Assembly (NCBI RefSeq): GCF_001625215.2
Contig: NC_030383.2
Location: 10,366,779-10,430,778, forward strand
Length of the DNA stretch: 64,000 nt
Direction: 5' to 3'
DNA from: Daucus carota subsp. sativus
Lineage: Eukaryota > Streptophyta > Magnoliopsida > Apiales > Apiaceae
Under the pieces are notes generated by a model. The model saw nothing but the letters and a program-made list of their open reading frames with translations. It made no database searches and was not told the DNA's origin. Shown here piece after piece: positions 1 through 10,057 of the stretch (position 1 is the first letter of the stretch; each line of letters starts with the position of its first letter). A program made the translations under genes and the position numbers.

Positions 1-213
1 AAATCTTAAAATTTGAATTTTAAAGCTTACCACAAATCACATAGATTATCACGTAACAACATTCAGCACATAAATTCATGTAAATCAGCACATAACGGAT
101 AGTTTATTAATTAAACTAAACTGCAAATAAACCCTTGAATTGACCCGCATGCAAAAATAATTTAAAATATGTAAAGTACTAAGAGTAAGCTGATAGTACC
201 CGGACCAAGCTTA
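1..213 (-). other. 3' untranslated tail of the copia element
   Basis: AT-rich sequence after the pol stop codon. No polypurine tract or LTR start is visible, so the element continues past the left edge. No reading frame of note. Confidence 0.6.
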
Positions 214-3200
214 TTAGCTTGCTGACTGCACATCACACATGCCCAATTCCCTTCTCAGCACGACATATCGTTCTTCAGGAAGAGGTTTTGTGAAGATGTC
301 AGCTAGCTGATCTGCTGTAGCCACAAAAATCAACTTGACAGCACCCTTTGCAACATTATCTCTCAGAAAATGATGTCGAACATCAATATGCTTTGTCCTT
401 GAATGATTGACTGGGTTTTCTGAAATGTTGATTGTACTTGTATTGTCACAAAAGATAGGAGTTTGCTTGCATTTGATTCCAAAGTCCTTCAATTGTTGTC
501 TCATCCATAGCATTTGAGAGCAACAGCTACCAGCTGCTAAATACTCCCCCTCAGCCGTAGATAGAGCAACTGAAGTTTGCTTCTTGCTTAACCAAGAAAC
601 TAAGCTTTGACCCAAAAATGCACAAACACCACTTGTACTTTTTCTATCAGTTTGACTACCTGCATAATCTGCATCACTATACCCAACAAGATCAAAAGCA
701 TTTGTGATTGGATAGAATAAACCCAAAGTAATGGTTCCACTTAAATATTTAAATATTCTTTTAACAGCTTGTAAGTGAGAATCCTTTGGTTTTGCTTGAA
801 ATCTAGCACAAACACAAACACTATACATAATATCAGGTCTAGAGGCTGTAAGATAAAGTAAACTACCAATCATACCTCTATACATTCGAATATCAACATC
901 TTTACCATTTTCATCTGCTGTCAGCTTGCTGACAACGCTCATTGGTGTTGATTTCGCCTTGATATTCTCATATCCAAATCTTTTGAGTAGATTCTTGATA
1001 TACTTGGATTGATGCACATAAATTCCTTCTGGAGTTTGCTTAATTTGGAGCCCCAAGAAATAATTGAGCTCTCCCATCATGCTCATGTCAAACTCACTAT
1101 GCATGCACTTTGAAAACCACTTACACAAAGAATCATTAGTAGATCCAAATATAATATCATCTACATATATTTGAACAACTAATATATCTTGACCTTTAAA
1201 GATAGTAAACAAAGTAGGATCAATTTTACCTCTAATGAAACCATTTTTGATCAAAAATTCACTTAACCTTTCATACCATGATCGAGGTGCTTGCCTTAAT
1301 CCATATAGTGCCTTCTTGAGCTTGTAGACACGGTTTGGATATTTTTCATCCTCGAATCCTGGTGGTTGCTTGACATAGACTTCTTCCTTTAGATATCCAT
1401 TTAAAAATGCACTTTTGACGTCCATTTGATGTAGCTTGAACTTCTTGTAGCATGCAAATGACAAAAGCATCCTAATAGATTCCAATCTTGCAACCGGAGC
1501 ATAAGTTTGATCAAAATCAATTCCTTCTTGCTGATTGTATCCTTGTGCAACAAGTCTGGCTTTGTTCCGAGTGATAGTACCAAATTCATCAACTTTATTC
1601 TTGAACACCCATTTGGTTCCAACAATTGAAGCATCCTCTGGTGGATCTACAAGTTCCCAAACATCACATCTTTCGAATTGGTTGAGTTCTTCTTGCATTG
1701 CCATGATCCAATTTTCATCTTGTAAAGCCTCTTGAACATTCTTTGGTTCCTCTTGAGCTATAAAGGCAGCATAAGCACAAATGTTGGCTTGAGCTTTCCT
1801 TGTCTTGATTCCAGCTGATTTATCTCCAATGATCAACTGAGGTGGATGATTCTTCACTGTTCTAGTTGACTTTGGTAGATTATGTTGAGCTATGACCTCT
1901 TCATTCCTTGTAGTCTGCCTAGGAGGAGTCTGATCAACAACATTTTGGCTTGCTGATGAAGTTTGACCTCTGGATTCATCCAATGTGAGCTTTGACATCT
2001 TATCCAAAGTTTCTTCAAGAGATGGAGTGGTTTCAGTAGCTTTATTGCCTTCTGAAGTTGTGGCAGTTGACTTGTCAGCTTGCTGATTTCCAGTTTCCAG
2101 CACTGTCAGCTTGCTGCTAGTACCTGTACCTGCACACTCTTCCTCATCCCTTGCAAGATCATCAGTAGACTCTTGAAATGAAACATCAATAGACTCTTCA
2201 ACAGTATGTTTAGCAAGATTATACACTCTATAAGCACGACTTGTTAAAGAATAGCCCAAAAATATAGCTTCATAAGATTTAGAATCGAATTTACCATCCC
2301 TATCAATGGTTTTGAGTACGAAACACTTAGATCCAAAAACCTTGAAATAGCTGATGTTAGGCTTCTTTTTCCTTAGCAATTCATAAGGAGTCTTGTTGAG
2401 AATTGGCCTGATAAGCACTCGGTTAAGAACATAGCTTGCTGTGTTGACAGCTTCTGCCCAAAAGCTTCTTGGCAGCTTGCTCTCCTGCAGCAACGTCCTA
2501 GCTTTTTCTTGTAAGGACCTGTTCTTACGCTCTACAACTCCATTTTGCTGAGGTGTACGAGGTGCTGAGAACTCATGTGAGATTCTTCTTTCTTCACAAT
2601 AAGTTATGAAGTCTTTTTGGAATTCTCCACCATGATCACTTCGAATACCTACAAGTCTTGTATCTAGTTTATTCTCAAGCAACTTGATTAGTTTCTCAAA
2701 TTCACTAAAAGCACAATCTTTAGTTCGCAAGAATAATACCCAAGTGAATCTAGAATAATCATCAACAATAACAAAGGCATATTGTTTACCTCCAATACTC
2801 TTATAAGCTTCGGGACCAAAGAGATCCAAGTGAAGAAGCTCTAAAGGTTTAGAAGTAGATACCATTTTCTTTGCCTTATGTGGAGTCCTTGTTTGCTTTC
2901 CCAATTGACAAGCAGAACACGTCTCCATCTTGACATACTTAAGCTTTGGTAGTCCTCGAACAAGCTTCTTTGCTGACAGCTTGCTGAGATGATCCATATG
3001 AGCATGTCCAAGCCTTCTATGCCAAATTTCTGGATTATTATCCACAGCTGCTAAACAAAATCCTGCCTCCTGTTCTTCAAAGTTCAAAACATATATATTT
3101 CCTTCTCGTTTTGCAACTAGAGGAGTTTTGTTAGCACCAACAAGTATAGTACATTTATCCTTACCAAAGTTAACAATATGACCATCATCAAATAACTGAC

Positions 3201-3438
3201 TTATACTAAGCAAGTTATAAGTAAGACCTTTAACATATTGTACCTTGTTAATAGAGATGATACTATTACCTATAGTTCCTTTGCCAAGAATAGGAAGAGT
3301 TTTACTATCACCAATTGTGACACGTCCACCCTTCTTCATCTTCAAGCTTAGAAACTGAGATTTGTCTCCACTCATGTGCCTAGTGCATCCACTATCCAAT
3401 ATCCATTGATTTGGCTTTACTTTAGACACGAGACAAAC
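214..3438 (-). CDS. pol: Retrotransposon Pol polyprotein (protease, integrase, reverse transcriptase, RNase H)
   Basis: An open frame of about 1,074 codons with no ATG at its head; it follows a TAG at 3439-3441. Numbering from the GTG at 3429, the aspartic protease motif DSGC is at residues 12-15. The integrase zinc finger is H137, H142, C171, C174, and its DD35E triad is D202, D265, E300. Reverse transcriptase has [14 protein letters not shown]670 and YVDD at 755-758. RNase H has D919, E960 and D995, then the conserved [12 protein letters not shown] segment. The chain ends shortly after DIFTKPL. Nothing catalytic is missing, which implies a young insertion. Because the gag frame ends 22 bases earlier in another phase, expression needs splicing, recoding or internal initiation, or this copy is broken there. 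Confidence 0.95.
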   Translation of the reverse strand, partial: VCLVSKVKPNQWILDSGCTRHMSGDKSQFLSLKMKKGGRVTIGDSKTLPILGKGTIGNSIISINKVQYVKGLTYNLLSISQLFDDGHIVNFGKDKCTILVGANKTPLVAKREGNIYVLNFEEQEAGFCLAAVDNNPEIWHRRLGHAHMDHLSKLSAKKLVRGLPKLKYVKMETCSACQLGKQTRTPHKAKKMVSTSKPLELLHLDLFGPEAYKSIGGKQYAFVIVDDYSRFTWVLFLRTKDCAFSEFEKLIKLLENKLDTRLVGIRSDHGGEFQKDFITYCEERRISHEFSAPRTPQQNGVVERKNRSLQEKARTLLQESKLPRSFWAEAVNTASYVLNRVLIRPILNKTPYELLRKKKPNISYFKVFGSKCFVLKTIDRDGKFDSKSYEAIFLGYSLTSRAYRVYNLAKHTVEESIDVSFQESTDDLARDEEECAGTGTSSKLTVLETGNQQADKSTATTSEGNKATETTPSLEETLDKMSKLTLDESRGQTSSASQNVVDQTPPRQTTRNEEVIAQHNLPKSTRTVKNHPPQLIIGDKSAGIKTRKAQANICAYAAFIAQEEPKNVQEALQDENWIMAMQEELNQFERCDVWELVDPPEDASIVGTKWVFKNKVDEFGTITRNKARLVAQGYNQQEGIDFDQTYAPVARLESIRMLLSFACYKKFKLHQMDVKSAFLNGYLKEEVYVKQPPGFEDEKYPNRVYKLKKALYGLRQAPRSWYERLSEFLIKNGFIRGKIDPTLFTIFKGQDILVVQIYVDDIIFGSTNDSLCKWFSKCMHSEFDMSMMGELNYFLGLQIKQTPEGIYVHQSKYIKNLLKRFGYENIKAKSTPMSVVSKLTADENGKDVDIRMYRGMIGSLLYLTASRPDIMYSVCVCARFQAKPKDSHLQAVKRIFKYLSGTITLGLFYPITNAFDLVGYSDADYAGSQTDRKSTSGVCAFLGQSLVSWLSKKQTSVALSTAEGEYLAAGSCCSQMLWMRQQLKDFGIKCKQTPIFCDNTSTINISENPVNHSRTKHIDVRHHFLRDNVAKGAVKLIFVATADQLADIFTKPLPEERYVVLRRELGMCDVQSAS

Positions 3439-3460
3439 CTACAAAACAAACACAAACAAC

Positions 3461-5431
3461 TCAACGTTTTGGTACCCAAATTTTGTTGGGTCCAACAGTG
3501 TTAGTTGATAAAACATATAGAACATTAAGATCAGATTTCTTGATCCACATTTGGACCACTTTAGAACTCTTCTTCCATGTTCTGCTGGTCTTATCAGCAT
3601 TCTGTCCTGGAGCTGTCTTCTGTCTGTTTCTGTTGTCAGCATACTGCCTGTGAGCTGACTTCCTTCCCCAGCTTGCTGATTGAGAATTCTTCATTGGACA
3701 ATTATTAGCAAGATGACCCTTCTTTCCACACTTGTGACAAGTCACCCAAGGCATGGCATAATTGTATGGAATGCCATTTTTCCCTTCATATCTCATTGAA
3801 GATGTGGATGTAGAAGCTGCACCAATGCCTCCTTTATCATGAGAACCTTTAGCTTGTTTCATCATAGATTTGAGACTTTCTTCTCCTTGAACAAACTTTC
3901 CCATGGCTTTCTGAAGATCTTTGACTTCTTGTTCCAATGACTTGATCTTTTCAGCTTGAATAGATATTTCGGCTAAGCTTTGGGATTTGCTTAACTCGAA
4001 TGCCTCCAAGCTTGCATCCTTAGCTTTAAGATCTGCTCTCAGCGAGCTGAGTTCCTTCATAAGTGTATCATTCCTTCTTTGGATTTGCATGTTGTTCCCT
4101 TCAAGTTGTGAGATCTGTTCCTTGAGGGTAGCAATGATTCCACTACTAGCTTTGGCACTCTTTTCATTCAAGAAATCACCTATGACTTTCTTCAAATGAA
4201 CATTTTCTTTCTCGAGCTCATAATTCTCATTCTTCAGATCAATGAGTTCCATTATTGATAAACAACTCTTATCCTGCATGGTTAGTTCACAAGTAGTTGT
4301 ATCAATAGTATGTAATTCAGAATTAATAGAGTTTACCTCACTATTAGTGTCCGTATCTGAATCCGTTGTATCAATTGAGCCATCGAGACCAACAAGTGCC
4401 AAGTTCACCATCTCATCACTTGAATCATCAGAAGTTGACTCATCTTCATCATCACTCCAAGTTAGAAGTGCCTTGGATTTCTTTTTATTTTTGTAATCAG
4501 CTTGCTGTCTAGGCGGCTTTGACTTGTTTTTCAGCTTGTAGCAATCCCTTTTGAAATGCCCTTTCTTGCCACATTCAAAACATGCATCATCCTTTGGATC
4601 TTTCTTTGCACCAAAAGCTTTGCCCTTTTCTCGTTTCATTTTGTTTTTCTTTTCAATCATTCTCTTGATTTTCCTGGACATAAGAGCTAGATCCTCATCT
4701 GATTCTGTTTCCTCATCTGTTTCCAGCTTGCTGACAGAGGAGTGCAGTGCAAGATTCTTCATTTTCTCTGTTGGCAGCTTGCTGCTTTCTGAGCTGTTTG
4801 CTTCAATCTTAGCTTCAAATTGTTCCAACTCGGCAAATATAGCCAGGTGATCCATAGTATTAATGTTGAGAGCTGACTCCAATGCTGTGACCTTGGCACC
4901 ATATTCGAATGGAGCTGCATTAAGAATATTCATGTTGATTTCCGATTGAGGAATCTTTTTGCCAAGTCTTTCAAGGCTGTTAAGAGTGACTTGGAATCTA
5001 GCTTGGCTTTCACGAATGGATTCTCCCTTCTTGATAGCGAAGCTTCCAAATTCTTTCATGAGCTTTCCGAGCTTGACCTTCTTTAGACCTTGTGAGCCTT
5101 CATGATACGTCTCCAATGCATCCCAGATTTCCTTTGCTGTTTTGAGAGATGAGACCTTGTCATATTCAGCTTGATTCAGCCCATTGATAAGTGTACTCCT
5201 TGCTTTTCCATTGGCAGCAACCTTTGATAGCTCGTCCGTTGTGAGAACATCAACGTCCTTGACTTTGCCATCTTTATCAAGATATTCATAAGGACCTCTT
5301 TGCACCACTCTTTGCATTAGGGGATCTCTGGACAGATGAGCCTCCATTTGGCCTTTCCACCAATTGTAGTTGTCAGAACCCGTGAGGAGAGGAGCTCTAA
5401 AATCGGACTTTCCCTGAAAGTTATCAGCCAT
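3461..5431 (-). CDS. gag: Retrotransposon Gag (capsid-nucleocapsid) polyprotein
   Basis: A 656-residue Gag when started at the ATG at 5431 (MADNFQGK). The frame stays open upstream to 5503, but that stretch crosses the primer-binding site and enters the LTR, so the inner ATG is preferred. The N-terminal third is the plant copia Gag fold with a tryptophan-rich GSDNYNWWKGQM segment. Two CCHC zinc knuckles follow: CFECGKKGHFKRDC at about residues 284-297 and CHKCGKKGHLANNC at about 565-578. Between them lie an acidic serine/aspartate tract and a predicted coiled coil of about 120 residues rich in Leu, Glu and Lys. It should package element RNA in cytoplasmic particles. The protein ends KIWVPKR, a usual Gag-protease junction, but then meets a TGA. 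Confidence 0.92.
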   Translation of the reverse strand: MADNFQGKSDFRAPLLTGSDNYNWWKGQMEAHLSRDPLMQRVVQRGPYEYLDKDGKVKDVDVLTTDELSKVAANGKARSTLINGLNQAEYDKVSSLKTAKEIWDALETYHEGSQGLKKVKLGKLMKEFGSFAIKKGESIRESQARFQVTLNSLERLGKKIPQSEINMNILNAAPFEYGAKVTALESALNINTMDHLAIFAELEQFEAKIEANSSESSKLPTEKMKNLALHSSVSKLETDEETESDEDLALMSRKIKRMIEKKNKMKREKGKAFGAKKDPKDDACFECGKKGHFKRDCYKLKNKSKPPRQQADYKNKKKSKALLTWSDDEDESTSDDSSDEMVNLALVGLDGSIDTTDSDTDTNSEVNSINSELHTIDTTTCELTMQDKSCLSIMELIDLKNENYELEKENVHLKKVIGDFLNEKSAKASSGIIATLKEQISQLEGNNMQIQRRNDTLMKELSSLRADLKAKDASLEAFELSKSQSLAEISIQAEKIKSLEQEVKDLQKAMGKFVQGEESLKSMMKQAKGSHDKGGIGAASTSTSSMRYEGKNGIPYNYAMPWVTCHKCGKKGHLANNCPMKNSQSASWGRKSAHRQYADNRNRQKTAPGQNADKTSRTWKKSSKVVQMWIKKSDLNVLYVLSTNTVGPNKIWVPKR

Positions 5432-5476
5432 ATCGATCGATACTATTCCTGTTACAGAAGTATTAGTACAAACACA

Positions 5477-5488
5477 GCTCTGATACCA
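5477..5488 (-). other. Retrotransposon primer-binding site
   Basis: The minus strand reads TGGTATCAGAGC, the standard plant copia primer-binding site complementary to the 3' end of initiator methionine tRNA. It lies two bases inside the LTR edge and 45 bases before the gag start codon. Confidence 0.9.
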
Positions 5489-5490
5489 AT

Positions 5491-6685
5491 TGAAATTACA
5501 CACCTAGAGGGGGGGTGAATAGGTGTTATGGCTAATATGACCGATTTTTAATGTTACCAAATATTTATACTGTCACAGACAGCTTGCTGTTAATTTCAGA
5601 GTAAACAGTCAGCTAGCTAACAATGCAGATGCAATGCAAAACAGATATAATCAGTAAGCTAGCAACACAGAGAATTTTAGCCAGGTTCGACCCCTAACCC
5701 TAATGGTCTACGTCCTGGTCCCCTACCAACTGGTAAGAGATTATATTATTAATCAATAATGTTAACAATTACAATGATTCAATAATATAACTCCCTTTAA
5801 CCCTTGTTCCTGTTATCAGCTTGCTGAAACCCCTGAACCACGAACCAAAAGCTCTCCAAGACCTATACTTCCCAAGTATACTCTTCTAGCTAACTAGTCC
5901 CCTTGTTCCCTTGTTTCACAAGCTCGATACACAGCAACAAAACATTACACCTTGAACAATACAATGTATGAATGTAATACAACCGAAACTATGAACTCAA
6001 TATAGATATATAATCAAATATAAGCACCAGAGCTCAAGTAAAGATTTTGCAATGTAAGTGTGTTGTATTTCAGAAGCTTGAAGTGTGTTCTTGTTCTCTA
6101 CCAACACGGAAACCACACTCAAGTTTATATACACAAAAATCCAACGGTCAATTTGCTAACAAATTCCAACGTTCTTGTTCCAACCGAACTCACGTATAAT
6201 TTGTTCTCAATTTGAACGTTTAAACTTGTGAAGTTTACTGAGTAAAAAGCGTAGAAACGTTGAGAAGATATCTCAGTAAAACGTTTATATAAAAACCATA
6301 ATTTGAAATAGGATAGGAGTAGTTTTAGATAAGATCGAGATAGAGATAACCACTCCTATAAGTTAGGAAATCGTTTTTGTTTGAAATTCTGATTTAAAAC
6401 TGAGCTCTAATATTTATATAAGTCATATATATAAATATTAAAGTCCTTACAAATCGATTCCTAATAAATCTCCTTGCTTTTCGACTTTGATCCTTATCCA
6501 TTTGTTATTCTATTCACGTTGTAAGCTCGCTGATAAGCCTGAATGACAACCTGTAAGCTTGCTGACAGTTGAACATAATACTAAAACAAATTAAGCTGTT
6601 AGCACAAGTATATATAACTTTAATAGCTCGCTAACAAGCACTAGTTTTATGCTATTAGCTTGCTGGCAGTGTGATCATCAAAACA
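5491..6685 (-). repeat. 5' long terminal repeat of the copia element
   Basis: Boundaries come from TG...CA ends. The plus strand starts TGAAATTACACACC beside the primer-binding site and ends GATCATCAAAACA, giving 1,195 bp. On the element strand the LTR therefore starts TGTTTTGATG. A candidate TATA box (TATATAAA on the minus strand) lies at 6413-6420. Several copies of the AGCTTGCTG word found in the coding region also occur here (near 5581, 5818, 6557 and 6655). The outer end is inferred from the terminal dinucleotide and family resemblance, because the partner LTR is not available for alignment. Confidence 0.75.
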
Positions 6686-7538
6686 CTGAGAGTATCAACT
6701 ACCAGTGTATTGCCTTTTCTATATGTTTTCTGTATGATGTAAGATGATTTTAGCACAAGATTAATTGGGAGCTATCAGCTATGAGTCTATCACGATGAAA
6801 CTGTTTCAAGTAAGAGGGGAAAATGTATAGAAAATGTTCTCAGGGGAAAATGTATAGAAAATGTTCTCAGAATAGACATAGCATGTTTGAATTAGTTATG
6901 TTCATTTTTTTCATGATGGACGCATGTACTCTTAACCACAAATTTAATCATATGCTATGTATAAATGTATAAATATCTGGGGGTGGATATATAAATTAAT
7001 ATATATTTTAAAATTTTCTACCAATATATATTATATAATATAAATATTTTGAGTTGTCTATTTACGTAAAAAAATTGTCTTGAAGCTAGAGCTAGTGTTT
7101 GTAGCTATCAAGTGTAATATAACTATTTAATCAATTAATTTTAAATAAAAATTATTAATTATGGATATTGAGTAAAAAAAAGTACTATACCACCAAATAT
7201 TCCAGGTTCCGATAAAATATTGTATAATATAGATATTATGCGTGCTTATTTAATTTATTTTGTTGAAAAGAAAATTTAATTTTGAATTTTTTATTATTAC
7301 ATAATACTTTTCAAAAATAGATATTTATCCCATGTTTAACATTCCTTGTCTGCACTTTTTCTCGGTGAAGGTTTACATCATAAATAATCAAAGTTTCACT
7401 CGTCTGTGGAGACAGGATAGATGGAGTAAAAACTGGAAAACTGTTTGATCATAGTATCATATTATGATCATTTTGAGTGTAACTTCTGCACATGGGGAGT
7501 TGATGATTCCTTTTCCATTTGTTATAACTAACTCATCT
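6686..7538. other. Intergenic AT-rich stretch between two transposons
   Basis: No gene is seen. The only structure is a 27-bp perfect direct duplication at 6816-6842 and 6843-6869 (unit starting GGGGAAAATGTATAG), just outside the copia LTR. The rest is simple AT-rich DNA. Confidence 0.6.
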
Positions 7539-7541
7539 TTA

Positions 7542-9605
7542 GAGCAGCTACAATGCTGCATGGCCATTTCCTCCTTTTACGTCAAATCAGTCTGTCCAAG
7601 TGTAGAAACAGGGCAAGCTGAATTATTTGGCCAAACTCGTCCAATGCATGTGCCCGCCTGCCACATTTTGTGGGCCTTTCTTTGCCATATTATATTATTG
7701 TTTAAGTTAACGTATTATAATTTTAATTTATTAAATAATATTTAAATTGTAATTACTTAAATTAAAATGATTAATTCTTAAGAAAATTAATATTAAAATA
7801 AAATACATTCAACTGAATTAAAAACAATAAATTAAAAACATTACACAAGGAAACAAACAATTAAAAATAGTACAATAAGAAACTAACGACTATTATGGAA
7901 CTGCGAGACGTGCTCAATCAAGTCATTTTGTAGCTGACGATGTGTCCGTTTATCACGCATTTGTAACGTATTTTGGATATACCTTTCATACGGGATAAAG
8001 GGTTCTTCACCTAAATTTGGTTGAGATAAACCATTTGTTGCATCATCATAAATTGGTAAAGGACCAAATTGCGTGGCATAAGTGTCTCTCTCGTCTTCAA
8101 CAATCATATTATGCATTATAATGCATGCTCTCATAATTTTTCCAAGATCTGCTTTGTCCCAAAAACGTGCAGGACCACGCACAATTGCGAAACGAGACTG
8201 TAACACACCAAAAGCTCGTTCGACGTCTTTTCGCTGGCTTTCTTGATATTTTGAAAATAATTTTCTTTTCTCACTTTGAGGACGTGGTATCGTTTTAACG
8301 AATGTTGCCCATTCAGGATATATTCCATCTGTTAAGTAGTATCCCATGCTATAAGTGTTTCCGTTGATGAAATAATTTACCTCTGGAGCACGACCTTCTA
8401 GCACATCATCAAATACTGGCGACCGTTCTAAGAGATTTATGTCATTATTTGATCCAGCAACTCCAAAAAATGCATGCCATATCCACAGATCAGATGAAGC
8501 AACCGCTTCCAGTATAATTGTTGCAACTCCTTTGTGACCACTCATAAACATTCCCTTCCAGGCTTTAGGACAATTTTTCCATTGCCAGTGCATGCAATCT
8601 ATACTGCCCATCATACCAGGAAAGCCGCGAGCCTCACCCATCTGTAATAGCCGTTGAACATCACTGGAGTTTGGCTTTCGCAAGTATTCACTTTCAAATA
8701 TCATGATGATATTTGAGACAAATTTTTTTAAGCACTCAACTGCAGTACTCTCTCCAATACGAACGTAGTCATCAACAGCGTCAGCGGATATTCCATATGC
8801 TAACATACGCATTGCGGCAGTACATTTCTGTAAGGGTGATAAACCTTTTCTTCCCACAGCATCGACCCTTTGTTGAAAGTATGGATCGAAATTTGACATT
8901 GCATTCACAATACGTAGAAAAACATGCCTTCCCATACGAAATCTTCGTCGGAATGTTTCTTCAGGATATACCGGATTTGCTGAAAAGTAATCATTCTCCA
9001 GACGTTGATGCCCTGCTTCACGGTTTCTGAATATACTTTTTCGAGGCACGGATCTTGAGCTTTGACCATAAATTTCATGATAGAGTTCGAGACGACGATT
9101 ATCTTCAGTATCGTCGAAGCAAAACTCATCAATAAAGCCTTCAGTTAAATTTTGTGTGTTTGGGAAAAAAGGATTTGGATATGGATATGGAAATTGAGGG
9201 TTTGAATTTTGAGAATTTGTAGGAGGAGTGTTGTTTGGATTCATCTTTTGATCTAATTTTTTGGAGAAATAGAGAGTATGAATCATAAGAGTGTGAATTT
9301 ATATTTATAGGGGGTACAAATATTACCGTTACTAATATTAACGTTACAAAATATTAACGTTACAATTTATAACGTTCGGCTGCTTTTATAAACGTTTATA
9401 TTCCTTTCATGTACATATCAACTTTGTTCAGTTTTGACAAAAATATATTAATAAAATAATAAAAAGCGTGCAAATGGCCGTGGCCAGTACAGAGGTCACG
9501 CCCTCTTTTATTTCTTTTGGTCCAATGCTGTGTCAGTTGAATACTTGGAGCCCGGGACCATTTTGAGTGTCCCAAGACACTAAATGGCCACCACTGCAGC
9601 TGCTC
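7542..9605 (-). mobile_element. Complete PIF/Harbinger DNA transposon
   Basis: The ends are inverted repeats: GAGCAGCTACAATGCTGC at the left and, on the opposite strand, GAGCAGCTGCAGTGGTGG at the right, both running into GGCCATTT. They are flanked by the trinucleotide TTA at 7539-7541 and 9606-9608, the target duplication typical of this superfamily. The 2,064-bp element carries one long ORF, a DDE transposase (7883-9244, minus strand). The second, Myb/SANT-like ORF usually found in autonomous PIF elements is not apparent; the remaining about 340 bp on the 3' side of the gene and about 320 bp at the right end are AT-rich or subterminal repeat sequence. Confidence 0.9.
7883..9244 (-). CDS. PIF/Harbinger DDE transposase
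   Basis: A 453-residue protein from the ATG at 9244 (MNPNNTPP); an upstream in-frame ATG at 9286 would add 14 residues, but the inner start fits the proline/asparagine-rich N-terminus common in the family. The plant DDE_4/HARBI1-type nuclease domain is clear: GSIDCMHWQWKNCP holds the first Asp (residue 216), GVAGSNNDINLLERSP the second (268) and VERAFGVLQSRFAIVRGP the catalytic Glu (342). A helix-turn-helix-like segment (about residues 135-180) precedes the catalytic core. No stop or frameshift is present, so the enzyme may be functional. It should cut at the terminal inverted repeats and insert into TTA sites in the nucleus, normally with a Myb-like partner that this element appears to lack. 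Confidence 0.93.
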   Translation of the reverse strand: MNPNNTPPTNSQNSNPQFPYPYPNPFFPNTQNLTEGFIDEFCFDDTEDNRRLELYHEIYGQSSRSVPRKSIFRNREAGHQRLENDYFSANPVYPEETFRRRFRMGRHVFLRIVNAMSNFDPYFQQRVDAVGRKGLSPLQKCTAAMRMLAYGISADAVDDYVRIGESTAVECLKKFVSNIIMIFESEYLRKPNSSDVQRLLQMGEARGFPGMMGSIDCMHWQWKNCPKAWKGMFMSGHKGVATIILEAVASSDLWIWHAFFGVAGSNNDINLLERSPVFDDVLEGRAPEVNYFINGNTYSMGYYLTDGIYPEWATFVKTIPRPQSEKRKLFSKYQESQRKDVERAFGVLQSRFAIVRGPARFWDKADLGKIMRACIIMHNMIVEDERDTYATQFGPLPIYDDATNGLSQPNLGEEPFIPYERYIQNTLQMRDKRTHRQLQNDLIEHVSQFHNSR

Positions 9606-9608
9606 TTA

Positions 9609-9942
9609 GAGCACCTCCAGTGCAGCGATGGCCACTTTCCATTTTACTGCCAAAACTGTCAGGCCACGTAGATGTAACTGAGCTTGGAAATAAATTGGCC
9701 AACCTACTCCAATCCAAGTGCCCAGCTTCTCAAGTAGTTACCCTTCCCATGTAGGTGACTGCACGTTAAAGAAATATTAAAAAAATGAAAAAAAATGAAA
9801 AGCTGCATCAACTGGGCAGCCCGGCTTGGTGGCCACGGCCAGTCCACCTGTATTGCTCCAACGCTCAATTCTAAAAAACACAAGAGCCCGGGTCACTTTC
9901 TCCAGTCCCAAGGTAGAAATGGGCACCCCATTGTGGGTGCTC
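9609..9942. mobile_element. Tourist-like (PIF) MITE abutting the Harbinger element
   Basis: 334 bp with inverted ends GAGCACCTCCAGTG and, on the opposite strand, GAGCACCCACAATGG, flanked by TTA at 9606-9608 (shared with the larger element) and 9943-9945. Subterminal sequence matches the neighbouring transposon on both sides: TGGCCA and TTTTAC blocks at the left, GAGCCCGGG and the AGTCCCAAG region at the right. It is probably an internally deleted relative mobilised by the same transposase. It has no coding capacity. Confidence 0.85.
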
Positions 9943-10057
9943 TTAGGTCCCTTTTCCGCCCGGACGTCATCTCCAAGAATAAAGATTAACTAATAATTAA
10001 TAAAATAATAATTTTATAAAAGTAATATTGTTTTTAAGGTAATATATATCTTTTGGC

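Larger units (their letters stand above)
1..6685 (-). mobile_element. Ty1/copia LTR retrotransposon, truncated by the window's left edge
   Basis: The element reads on the minus strand. In element order it has an LTR (5491-6685), a primer-binding site (5477-5488), gag (3461-5431), pol (214-3438) and an untranslated tail (1-213). The order protease, integrase, reverse transcriptase, RNase H marks it as copia. The 1.2-kb LTR, long gag with two zinc knuckles and a coiled coil, and an LTR start reading TGTTTTGATGATCAC suggest the SIRE/Maximus lineage; that is inference. The second LTR is not in the window, so the flanking duplication cannot be checked. The five bases outside the visible LTR are CTGAG. 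All catalytic motifs are present, but gag and pol are separated by two stops in different frames. Confidence 0.95.

Noticed and set aside
5432..5503. Gag start inside the LTR
   Set aside because: The extension is a translation of the primer-binding site and LTR edge. The ATG at 5431 starts the family-typical sequence.
5688..5750. A tRNA-like or telomere-like motif in the LTR (GGTTCGACCCCTAACCCTAA)
   Set aside because: No cloverleaf could be folded by eye and the telomere-like word occurs only once.
7464..7745. 93-codon plus-strand frame at the left end of the Harbinger element
   Set aside because: It crosses the transposon boundary at 7542 and has no family resemblance.
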